64,000 nucleotides of DNA from Naumovozyma dairenensis CBS 421 (taxonomy: Eukaryota > Ascomycota > Saccharomycetes > Saccharomycetales > Saccharomycetaceae): contig NC_016484.1 in assembly GCF_000227115.2 (NCBI RefSeq), positions 248,001 through 312,000 on the forward strand. The letters are read 5' to 3'. The translations under genes and the position numbers were made by a program. Below are positions 54,101 to 62,685 of this stretch, piece after piece. A model generated the notes under the pieces. The model saw nothing but the letters and a program-made list of their open reading frames with translations. It was not told where the DNA came from and searched no databases. Each line of letters begins with the position of its first letter. Position 1 is the stretch's first letter.

Positions 54101-54485
54101 AGTAAAAATGGAACTCACTGAATTGAGACCCATTCCTGCATCGACTACTGAAGATAATAATGATGGCACCAATAGTAAAGTGTCAAAGAATTCGAAATCC
54201 AAGCCTGTATTTTTAGAAGTCTTAGCAGAACAAGGTCGGCATATGAAGAATACCCCTGTTCCAATAAATTCAGTTCTTTTCGGTAATGATGCTAGGCGAC
54301 CAATATCTAGTGGTAGTAATAACGGAGAAAGGGAAGAAATAATAAAGCAAATACGACAGCATCAATTTGAGCCGCAATTTCAAACAGGGTTTCGTCAACC
54401 GAGAGGGTCAACGAGAAGGAAACGTAATGGATCTGGTGGTGGATATAAGAGGAGAAAGTCATGGAAAGGTCGAAGTAGGCGGTGA
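51153..54485 (+). CDS. SGS1: SGS1, RecQ helicase, without HRDC domain
   Basis: 1110 residues (S. cerevisiae Sgs1: 1447). The N-terminus KKPSHNLRREHNYLK matches the Top3-Rmi1 binding end of Sgs1. An acidic disordered region follows up to about 450. The helicase core has motif I MPTGGGKSLCYQ (about 496), motif II DEAHCVSSWGHD (about 603), motif III TATANE and motif VI YYQETGRAGRDG. The zinc-binding part has LCHENCDNCKKC (about 855-875) and the winged helix runs to about 990. The last 120 residues keep EIIKQIRQHQ and a basic tail found at the Sgs1 end, but the HRDC domain that should lie between is absent. Sgs1 resolves recombination intermediates. In S. cerevisiae it lies on chromosome XIII next to the GYL1 side. 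Confidence 0.95.
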   Translation: MIKKPSHNLRREHNYLKSNDILQKDKDLVLNVITSKRPLSPIRRRNTQIVEKKNGCEFEKSGIQKPAVKLSLDMVPDKYINSELCQLHVALIKALKDQSEYLLKTNSNQLSFDALEKDNSHTFCDLKAKIDLLEEQIRKLSTNIDPYTITTKALNPPTVPVIHKPLREKDLNKNFSTNIPRLDTPPFYEEEEELDPDDDPFYYNMQTELDIGNTNMRDTIITLPNMTQTYDEALNNNDIASDDDDDEIVESSDTDLPLEIKIVESSSSNKMVTESIPKSLYESTTKKDNHDSNHTTAVNAKANDDDDNDLWLRSFSAHEDDRSDISDAYNDGYGDHNINSDIEILGEESNEANATRNFPGEDSDIVDDHDDGFEYELGDSEIENFNDERENQTQLQWEDELDQDLEILDERNITPLKSPLNNDDHIEEIFEIEDDEDDVGLSIAETRTANVNEEEYRWTEEVYYRLRHTFKLPGFRPNQLEAINSTLIGKDVFVLMPTGGGKSLCYQLPAIVKSGKTKGTSIVISPLISLMQDQVEHLLDLNIKASMISSKGTTQQRKQTFSLFSQGKLDLIYISPEMIASSKQCKRVIKKLYQEGNLARIIVDEAHCVSSWGHDFRPDYKELYFFKSEYPKIPMMVLTATANEHVRQDIVTNLRLRNPVFLKQSFNRTNLFYEVLRKDKDSIDEMIDAIKYHFTEQSGIIYCHSKNSCEKVALQLQNNQIRCGYYHAGMDPDERMMIQRDWQRNKLQVICATVAFGMGIDKSDVRFIYHFTVPRTLEGYYQETGRAGRDGKPSYCIGYYSMKDVRAIQKMIQKDSSLDKISREKHFDKLQEVMKYCENIKECRRKLVLSYFNEEFDRNLCHENCDNCKKCQDVVSHMEDITMIAKDVITLVQSIENETVTSIYCQNLFKGSRTAKIIQAGHDNLEKHGTGKSINKAKIEKIFFHLISERILEEYSITNNGGYANCYVRTGVNSRKVINGLLKVKMELTELRPIPASTTEDNNDGTNSKVSKNSKSKPVFLEVLAEQGRHMKNTPVPINSVLFGNDARRPISSGSNNGEREEIIKQIRQHQFEPQFQTGFRQPRGSTRRKRNGSGGGYKRRKSWKGRSRR

Positions 54486-54630
54486 GGTCAAGGAATGTTA
54501 TTTATTCGAATTTGATTTAATCTACTGCGGCTTAAAGTAATCGTTCATCATATCACATTACATTACATTATATTATATTATATATTAATTTTTTTTTATG
54601 GAAAGTGTATACGCTATACAAGAAAATTAT

Positions 54631-56205
54631 TCAAGAGAGTCTTACGTTTTGGAAACTCTTCCCACTAACGAAACCAAACCAATCATCACTATTGTTACCA
54701 TTTCCAGGATTCACATTTCCATTCCTATATGATATTGCAGTATTTGGATTCAAAGCATATCTTTGTTGTTGAGTAGGTCTCCAAATGATATTGTTGACTT
54801 CTTGATTCTTATTATTAGTATAACATAGATTTGGAGTATCTAATATTAATGGATTTATAATGATATTTTGATTATCCGAGCTCGAAAGGGTAGAATTAGA
54901 TGTAGAAGTTGAGTTAATATTATTCGTTAATGAACTATTCAAATCCCAATACAACACTTGACAATCATCCGCACATGATAATAATATATTACGTTCAGTT
55001 GGATGCCATTTAATTTGATTCAATGATGATGAATGACCTTGTAATGTCAATACTGGAGTTTCAGGGTTTCTCATATCTAATATGATGATTTTATTTGAAT
55101 CAGCGGCAAATGTGGCGACGATATTTGGATCATGAGGAGAAGGTTCTAATCTTAATAGTGCGTTTGATGCTGCTGCTGATGATGATGGATCCATTTGTGC
55201 AGGTGGTTCATAAATGATTGTCGAATGTGCTAGACTTCTTAAATCAAAGACCCTAACAGATCCGTCTCCACCACAACTTGCAAATAATTGAGTAGATTGA
55301 GTCAAGAATCTAACATCAAAGACTTCACTATCATGTGCGATTAATTGTGTCTTTACATAATTAGAACTTTCTAAATCCCAAATGATACATGTAGTATCTA
55401 TGGAACTTGATATTAATAAGTTTGTATCTATTGGATTCCAATGGAATGAAGTTATCGGAGGGAATTCGCCAAGGATATCATTCGGTACTGCATCCGATAG
55501 TGGATTGCCACTATTCGTTGCGACTGCCTTTATATTCATATGATGTTGTTTCTTATATTTACAAAGTGATAAATTAATTGTTTCATTCAGTGTATTATTT
55601 TCATCATTTAAAGTCCAAATTCTTAATGATTCTGAACTTGTAGCTAATTTTCTTGGTTTGGGATGAGACGGTAACCATTGCATTTTACTAATTGAATAAG
55701 TGACGTTACATTCCGTTATTTTGTCCCATGTTAATAAATTATCGTTAGAATGAATAATTTGAATCTTATTTCTACTATCTTCTTTGTAGGAACTTAGTGC
55801 TACAAAATCATCAACGCTCCAATCTAATCCAAATAGTGGATAATGAGAATCATATTCACATACGGTTGTGCTGGTATTGTTTGCATTCAATGCAGTATAA
55901 TTTCTTGCCTGCTGTGCTTGAGAATAAATTGGAGATAACATTGGACGAGAGTAGTCCAAGGGAGAATATAGAGGAGATCGTATATTATTGGTATTATTAC
56001 TAGCTTTATTATTAATAGTTGCCACAGTTGCTGTAGGATCTTCGCTGACAGGGTGCATATCATACGGACCGTGTTCTACTATATTCCCATTTTTAAATGG
56101 AGTAGCAGCTGATTGAAATTTATTGTTTGTTGCTTGATGATGTGCTAATTTCTGAAATCCTCCAACGGAAATGGATCCACGTTTAGAAGGATGGAAAGTA
56201 TCCAT
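54631..56205 (-). CDS. YPL247C orthologue, WD40 protein of the DCAF7/WDR68 group
   Basis: 524 residues (S. cerevisiae YPL247C: 523). The first ~110 residues are low complexity with S/T-P sites. Then LFGLDWSVDDFVALSSYKED opens a WD40 propeller: ITSFHWNPIDTNLLISSSID with CIIWDLE; VFDVRFL with FASCGGDGSVRVFDLR; and LNQIKWHPTERNILLSCADD with VLYWDL. A final NNIIWRPT repeat is interrupted by an Asn/Ser-rich loop. Animal and plant relatives (DCAF7, AN11) are scaffolds for DYRK-type kinases. The yeast protein is poorly known. Synteny: GAL4 and RBD2 are its neighbours in S. cerevisiae; here SGS1 and a cell-wall gene are interposed. Confidence 0.93.
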   Translation of the reverse strand: MDTFHPSKRGSISVGGFQKLAHHQATNNKFQSAATPFKNGNIVEHGPYDMHPVSEDPTATVATINNKASNNTNNIRSPLYSPLDYSRPMLSPIYSQAQQARNYTALNANNTSTTVCEYDSHYPLFGLDWSVDDFVALSSYKEDSRNKIQIIHSNDNLLTWDKITECNVTYSISKMQWLPSHPKPRKLATSSESLRIWTLNDENNTLNETINLSLCKYKKQHHMNIKAVATNSGNPLSDAVPNDILGEFPPITSFHWNPIDTNLLISSSIDTTCIIWDLESSNYVKTQLIAHDSEVFDVRFLTQSTQLFASCGGDGSVRVFDLRSLAHSTIIYEPPAQMDPSSSAAASNALLRLEPSPHDPNIVATFAADSNKIIILDMRNPETPVLTLQGHSSSLNQIKWHPTERNILLSCADDCQVLYWDLNSSLTNNINSTSTSNSTLSSSDNQNIIINPLILDTPNLCYTNNKNQEVNNIIWRPTQQQRYALNPNTAISYRNGNVNPGNGNNSDDWFGFVSGKSFQNVRLS

Positions 56206-59200
56206 AATATTTCAGAGAATAACGAATGGACTAAATATCTGAAATAATACCTCTAACGAAAAGCCAAAAAAACAGGGCTTCTTGAAAACAGTAACTTCTA
56301 TATGGGTGAGTCGTTCGACAATATAGTTATTTGTGAGTGAAAGCTTGCCTGGTCTTTGAACACGTTCTATTTAGATTGTGTTCTAATAATGGGGCCTAAT
56401 AATAACTTTAGCTACTCCCTGGAAATTTGTAATTCTATGCACTACTAATACTATGTAAATACACACGGAGACGGCACTGAGCAATCCGCCGAGCAAATTC
56501 CGTCACAAATTAATAAATACGAAGAATATGAACTAATAATACAAAGAATATATATTATATAGAAAAGGGAATTGGCACTGTCCACAATAATTCTTTATGA
56601 GCATAACACTGTCTGCTCCCTAGCACTGAAAACTGGCTAAAAGAAAGTAGTTTTGATATGGTCCTCTTAAAAAAACAAATTTCTTGGAAAAACGAACGAA
56701 AAAAAGAAAGCTTTATGGCTTACCAGTGTTTTATCATAACGTCTTTTAAAGATCCATTGTTTTCAACATTTTTCGAAGAAAAACCTCCTGTTGAACACAC
56801 CATATTTTTTTGGTGTTACTTTGGTTAAACATACTTAGCTAATTACATAGGAACGTAAAGGCATTTTCAAAAAATCCAAACAAGTACGTAGGAAGCAGGA
56901 GAAACTAGTGCTTCAGTACGTGCAGAGATATCGGTATTTTGCAAATGGTACATAACCAATATGTATAAACCTTCTGGTTTTTTTCTATTAATAAACTACA
57001 ATGAAAAAAAATGGCACAAGACACAACAACGTAATGTAACTTAATGGTACGTAATTTTTACCCCTCCCCCCTTACTGTTTAGGTTGCATTTCAAAGACAT
57101 ATGTATGAGATTAGAGTTAAAAATAAAGAGGAGACTAAAGTATAAACACCTTGCATAAAATATATTACTGAACAATAGATTCTTTTACTTACGGAGATTA
57201 GCATACGACAGGAAAAATTGACTGTGGGACGAGTAGAGGATGGAACCATTTCCAAGTAATGAATTGAAAGAAACGTCATTTTTTTGAAGCATGGGACAAT
57301 GGTGTTACCTTATATCAAGTTATATCGTAGGAGAGGAGTAAGTACCCAGTTGGGACAGTAGTTGGGCCAGTAGTTGGGCCACTTTGTGAAACTCGGTAAC
57401 ACAGAGAACAGAGAGAACACCGGATAACAACGTACTTTCGGATTTTGAAACAGCTCAAAATGCCCAAAAAGTGGCCCAACTACTGTCCCACCTGCGTAGC
57501 CACATACTGTTGTAGTAGCCCTTTCAGTATATCTTGAAGCTTCTAATATAACCGTAGACAGGAATTCGCATATTATCTCCGCTCCCTCCTCCTTCTCGAT
57601 CTATAAATATCTCGGAATTCCCCCACCCCTCACAGAGAAAACACCCGGGTAACAGCCTGACAGCAGTTGTTTCCCAAAGGGAAAACTGCCCTCTTCTCCC
57701 CTCTGTTCTTATGAGTTTCGTATAAATTTTAATAACGTTATATGCATGCAACCAAAAACGGATAAAGGCAGATCCAAATCAATCGATTTTGTCCGAAACC
57801 AATGCTAGCGGGGAGTATTAAACTATTCATGTACGACAGTGAGAACAAAGCAAGGGGCCACGGCCGGACTTTCTCCTAGAGGAAACACTAGCCACCACGG
57901 CCCGTGATCCACGGGGTGCACATTTTTGAGGGGCCATTTTTCACGTTTCTAAGAAATGGGGTGGCCAGGGGAACATATATATTCTTTGCCCTTTCTTGTG
58001 TTTGTTTGACCTCTACAAACACATTTTAAGACCCCCCGTCATTCATTGTTTAACTAGCTCAAGCCCTTTCTCTCTAAGTACAAACGTCAAGAAAGAGTTG
58101 CACCTACTTGGTTGCCTGTCTGTTAAAGTTTACATACACGGCGGTACCCTACTTTGAATAACCATTAGCTCTATACAAGGCATTATATCAGTAACACTGA
58201 TCATTTACACCCACTACCTGTTATTCCGTCTCTTCCTCTTTCCAACGAGTCTCTACCACCACTTATTTGGGACGATCTTTGTGAGGATCAAAGGACCTTC
58301 AATGTGTACCAGCCAAACTTTTTTACCGTCTGAGTGAAAAGGAATCATCATGATAAGCCCTCCACCTTATAGTTCCTACTTAGTCTATAATCAGATGAAT
58401 TTTTTTTATATAGATTTATATAGTTATTGAGGTCTGAAAAACAGCAAGATAGGAAATTCCATTTGGGCCCTCAAAGTTTTAGAACCCTGCTAAATTTAGG
58501 CAATTACCCCAAGACCCGAAATTATTTCCGGGTCAACCCTTATTGAGAAACCAAAAAGAAAAAGCTCGAAGTCGCAACACTCTCGTCCCGTTTGGGTACA
58601 TAAGCCCAAATACGTCTACGTACATACTTCCTTTACAGTTGGTTCCATGAACGTACGTGAGTACACTCATATGACATATGTCGCAAAAGTTATGAAGGAG
58701 ACTAGTAGCATGGTAAGATATTAGGACAACTAGGGGGAGAGCAATAGTTCTACGTGCATATAGGCAGACGGTTGTAACTTACGATAGGTATTGGTATGTT
58801 AGATTATCAAGTAACACATGAAAGTATAAGGCTGCTATTATAGTTCCATATGGTTCCACTAATTGCTCCTCTTTAGGAAAATGGACTACGTGAACTACCA
58901 TTTTGTACGTACTGTAACTCTCCCTGACAAATCTTGGCGTCTGCTTATACTGAGAAAATAAGGAAAGCAGTTGGGTGCCTAGGAATAAGAAGGATTTATG
59001 TGATAAAACTGTTCGGTATCTATTAAGGTTTATCTCGATGATAAACTATCTCTCTCTAGAAATATAGAATTAATATTAGGCTGTTGAACTTTTCCCTTTC
59101 TGGTTTATTCGACCACTTTTGGAACGTCGTACGTTCTTACTATGAGCTTCGTTTTACTTCTTTTTCTCAAGGATCAGATATATAAAAGCAATTCGATTTC

Positions 59201-59330
59201 TTCGAAAAGTAATTTCTGTAATCAGGAACAACTTAGCTCTTCTAACTTATCTCCTTTAATCTGGAATATTAAAGAAAGCACAACAATTCTGCACATTATC
59301 AGCAACAGTGCAAATAACCGTAAATTCAAT
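56206..59330. promoter_or_regulatory. 3.1-kb region upstream of the second cell-wall gene
   Basis: The longest gene-free stretch of the window. It contains an inverted repeat (57351-57490), a Reb1 site CGGGTAA (57646-57652), (TA)-rich tracts, and GC-richer segments around 57640-57920. No ORF with family features was seen. Very long upstream regions are typical for regulated adhesin-type genes such as FLO11, so it is probably mostly regulatory for the gene at 59331. Confidence 0.5.
57351..57490. repeat. Inverted repeat with 19-bp arms and a duplicated left arm
   Basis: TGGGACAGTAGTTGGGCCA (57351-57369) is the exact complement of 57472-57490. A second, overlapping left copy CAGTAGTTGGGCCACTTT (57368-57385) is the exact complement of 57468-57485. 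The loop is about 82-102 nt. It may be a small mobile-element remnant or a transcribed hairpin. Confidence 0.85.
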
Positions 59331-60797
59331 ATGCAAAACAAATTTCTTTTAGCTATTTTACTAGCTTCCCAATCTATGGCTACAGATATTGCTAGGCCTT
59401 TCCAAAAAAGAGATGTTGTCAATGAATGTTCCCAAAATTGTACTACCCAATTTACCACTGAATGTACCACTGATTACCACATTGAGACTTTCTTAAGCAC
59501 ATGGACTGGTTGTAAGAAAGATAAAGACGAGCCACAATGTACGGTACAAGGTGGTACTACTATTTGTCGTCCATGTAGTACTCTCCCAATGACCAGTTAC
59601 GAAACTGTCCGAGCAACCGCTACGAGGTGTACAGCTAATGCTATTTCAGTATCATGTTCTGATATTTGCCCATCATCTTCTTCTGAAGTTCCACCACCAC
59701 CATCTTCCTCTGAGGTTCCACCACCACCTTCTTCTTCTGAAGTTCCACCACCACCATCTTCTTCTGAGGTTCCACCACCACCATCTTCTTCTGAGGTTCC
59801 ACCACCACCATCTTCCTCTGCGGTTCCACCACCATCATCTTCTTCTGAAGTTCCACCACCACCATCTTCCTCTGAGGTTCCACCACCACCTTCTTCTTCT
59901 GAAGTTCCACCACCACCATCGTCCTCTGAAGTTCCACCACCACCTTCTTCCTCTGAGGTTCCACCACCACCACCATCTTCCTCAGTGATCCCACCACCAC
60001 CATCTTCTTCTGAGGTTCCACCACCACCATCTTCCTCAGTGATCCCACCACCACCACCACCTTCCGTGACTCCTCCTGCTCCAATCACTAAGACTACAGC
60101 TACCGTCATCACCACGACAGAAACTACCACTGTATGTGAACCAGACAAACCATGTACACCAATAGTCACCACACGTACATTGACCAACATTGAAACCTTA
60201 ACAGTTACTGACACTGAATGTACTACTAACCCACCATACACAACTACTGTAGTTACTGAATCTTCCACCAAGACAAAGATCATATCTGAATGTATTACTA
60301 CCGAATGTATCGATGACCATTGTGACCATCAAACTACATACGTCACCACTATTACTTCAGTCGTCCCACCACCACCACAAGTTGAAACACAAGAGTGTGA
60401 AACTATTACTTACATTACCACTGAAGATAACGAAATCAAGACCATCACCACTACATCTACTAAAGATGTTCAAACACAAGACTGCGTAACAACTACTTAC
60501 TTATCTACTGAAGGTGATAAAGTTGTTACCATTGTCACAACTGTCCCAACTAAACCAACCAAGGGAACTGAGGCGGCATCTCCAGTTAAACCAACCAAGG
60601 GAACTGAAGCGGTATCTCCAGCTAAACCAACAAAAGATACCGATACTACTGTCATTGAACAAGAAAAACCACACTCGTCTTCTGTAACTAGTGCTAGTGA
60701 ACCATCTCATACCGTTTCTGAATACGAAGGATCTGCTCATATTAAGAGTGTCCCATTCTTAGTCACCTTATTAGGTTTACTCCCATTCATGATTTAG
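59331..60797 (+). CDS. Proline-rich GPI-anchored cell-wall protein (copy 2)
   Basis: 488 residues from the ATG at 59331, which is followed directly by a signal peptide (NKFLLAILLASQSMAT) matching copy 1. The frame is open further up to 59142, but those 63 residues are not signal-like. After KKRDV (possible Kex2 site) come the same Cys-rich domain, about 14 PPPPSSSEV units, the Thr/Cys modules and the GPI signal SVPFLVTLLGLLPFMI. Copy 2 differs in a KPTKGTEA(A/V)SP repeat before the anchor. The proline repeat is longer than in copy 1. It probably resides covalently in the cell wall; adhesion is inferred from layout only. Confidence 0.88.
   Translation: MQNKFLLAILLASQSMATDIARPFQKRDVVNECSQNCTTQFTTECTTDYHIETFLSTWTGCKKDKDEPQCTVQGGTTICRPCSTLPMTSYETVRATATRCTANAISVSCSDICPSSSSEVPPPPSSSEVPPPPSSSEVPPPPSSSEVPPPPSSSEVPPPPSSSAVPPPSSSSEVPPPPSSSEVPPPPSSSEVPPPPSSSEVPPPPSSSEVPPPPPSSSVIPPPPSSSEVPPPPSSSVIPPPPPPSVTPPAPITKTTATVITTTETTTVCEPDKPCTPIVTTRTLTNIETLTVTDTECTTNPPYTTTVVTESSTKTKIISECITTECIDDHCDHQTTYVTTITSVVPPPPQVETQECETITYITTEDNEIKTITTTSTKDVQTQDCVTTTYLSTEGDKVVTIVTTVPTKPTKGTEAASPVKPTKGTEAVSPAKPTKDTDTTVIEQEKPHSSSVTSASEPSHTVSEYEGSAHIKSVPFLVTLLGLLPFMI
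59671..60066 (+). repeat. In-frame tandem repeat coding for PPPPSSSEV units (longer array)
   Basis: About fourteen 27-30-bp units, homologous to the array at 42466-42738 but expanded. Unit borders CCACCACCACC and TCTTC(C/T)TCTGA are almost invariant. Confidence 0.9.
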
Positions 60798-61488
60798 AAA
60801 AGTTGTTTTTTCTTTTATCTTGTGAATATTAATTATTTTTTCTTTTTCATTATTCAACGAAAAATTTTTTCTCTTTTATGTTTTCATTCGTTAACAAGTT
60901 TCATCTTTCCGCGTTCCTAGGTTTTTTTGAATTGTTTCTTTTCTTTCTAAATAACTTTTTTTTTATTACTTATTTTATTTATATAGTTATAAAATAATAT
61001 GTGTTCTTTTTTATTTATTAATTCATTTATTATGTATAATATTCAATAGGAAATAAATTAGCCACTCTTTCTGTCTGTGGAAGCAAATGTCGGGGAGGAG
61101 GGGAGGATCGAAAGTCTAGTAATAAATAACAGAAACAAAATATTAGATATATTTTACTTCTTATTGATAGATCAGGTTTAATAAACGTAGAGCTCTAGTT
61201 CCAATGGAGTTATTTTTATAATAAACAGAGAGTATAATGATGTGAATACCTAAAGGGGTCTTCGATTGGTAACCGTTCACTGAAGTAACGGTACGGTTGC
61301 AAAGTTAGTTATCGGTAGTGGTTCCTAGTAGTGTCGTCAAACTCGGCGTGTCACATATGCAGCTAATACGTTAATCGATAATGATATTATAAGTGTACAG
61401 TATACGTATATAATGGGAATATATAAAGATACAGATTTTTTTTTTTTTGGATCGAATATATGTTCAATAAGCGGGGGAAAGCTTTCAC
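60798..61488. other. Copy 2 / RBD2 convergent spacer
   Basis: 690 bp, T-rich near the gene ends, with T13 at 61437-61449. No gene was recognised. Confidence 0.4.
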
Positions 61489-62322
61489 CTATAAAGTGCC
61501 TAGTACTCTTCCACCTTGAGCTGGTGTGTTAACAACTCTTACTTCATTTGTCAACGGTAATAACGAATTTTCAGAAGTCCAAACAGAATTATATTCACGA
61601 GATCTATCCATATTTTCTTCTTTATAATATGTAAGTCCAAATGGAATTAAGGCAATCAATTTATCAACAACCTTCTCAATCTTAACGATGATCCAACTTG
61701 GTGGAACAATCATAGCTACCCAGTTCTCTTTCCACCCCATTAAATAACCAAACATTAAGCCAAGCGCATGACCAGGAAAACTAGATCCAGGAACCAAGAA
61801 TGCAATAACAAACAGCATAACGATGGGAACCGCAACAGTAGGAATATTAAGACCACTAATATGCGCGAAATTCTCATAACGTGGTCTAATTCTACTCTCT
61901 TGGAGGGCAAAATAACCCCAGAACGTGAAACACCATCCACTTGCTCCTGCAATGCTAACGTTTGGATACAATATTGTACCAGCAAAACAATAAAATACAC
62001 CGGTGAATATAGCAAGCAGGTTTAGTATAACTCCTGTGTATATGGTCCCATGGTTCGTTTCGAAAATGGTCAACGGGACGAAGATGGCGAAAACATTACA
62101 AAGAAGGTGTAACAAGGATAGATGAATCAATGGATATGTGGATAATTTGGAGAATGTTTTGAGATGGAAAAGAGAATCTGTATTTAATGACCAGCTTTCG
62201 TTTAAATTTGTTCGAGGGAACCATGATAGGGTGTAGATTATTGCTAAGAAGACTGTGAGACCTGTAGTCAATGCCGCGGGAGGATATTCCGGATTGATAG
62301 TGAGTAATTTCTTCAAGTTCAT
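61489..62322 (-). CDS. RBD2: RBD2, rhomboid-family intramembrane protease
   Basis: 277 residues (S. cerevisiae Rbd2: 262). There are about six hydrophobic segments. The rhomboid signature is present: HLSLLHLLCNVFAIFVPL in the second segment, catalytic Ser in AGASGW (about residue 127) and catalytic His in PGHALGL (about 183). The C-terminus is a cytosolic tail after GWKENWVA. Rbd2 is a Golgi rhomboid; substrates in S. cerevisiae are little known. Adjacent YPL245W in divergent orientation supports RBD2 (YPL246C). Confidence 0.94.
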   Translation of the reverse strand: MNLKKLLTINPEYPPAALTTGLTVFLAIIYTLSWFPRTNLNESWSLNTDSLFHLKTFSKLSTYPLIHLSLLHLLCNVFAIFVPLTIFETNHGTIYTGVILNLLAIFTGVFYCFAGTILYPNVSIAGASGWCFTFWGYFALQESRIRPRYENFAHISGLNIPTVAVPIVMLFVIAFLVPGSSFPGHALGLMFGYLMGWKENWVAMIVPPSWIIVKIEKVVDKLIALIPFGLTYYKEENMDRSREYNSVWTSENSLLPLTNEVRVVNTPAQGGRVLGTL

Positions 62323-62685
62323 GTTGGACAGCGGGAAAATATTATGAGCAGAACTTCTTGGTTATCTCGCAATGCTATTCCTCAAACCTTACCTTTTCCT
62401 CATGTTTTCTTTTCCTTTTAATTGTTTTGCTTGTAAAGTTCTACAAAGTTCTACTCTACACTTGACAAATGAGTTTGTTCCTTCGAGAAAAGTTGAAATT
62501 TTTCAAAATTACGTAACCCGATAGATGATTATTGCATTTAATGCCTGTTAGTAGACAATGTATGTAGATGATATAAGTTAATGAAGTTGTAACTTTTGAC
62601 ATCCTGAATTGATAATGGTTCTTATATCCTGTACTGTGTAGGAAGGTGCGTCAATCCAATCGTTTACAAACCAAGTATTCATATA
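62323..62685. promoter_or_regulatory. Divergent RBD2/YPL245W intergenic region
   Basis: 363 bp between the two starts. GTAACCCG near 62514-62521 is only a weak Reb1-like match. No gene. Confidence 0.35.
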
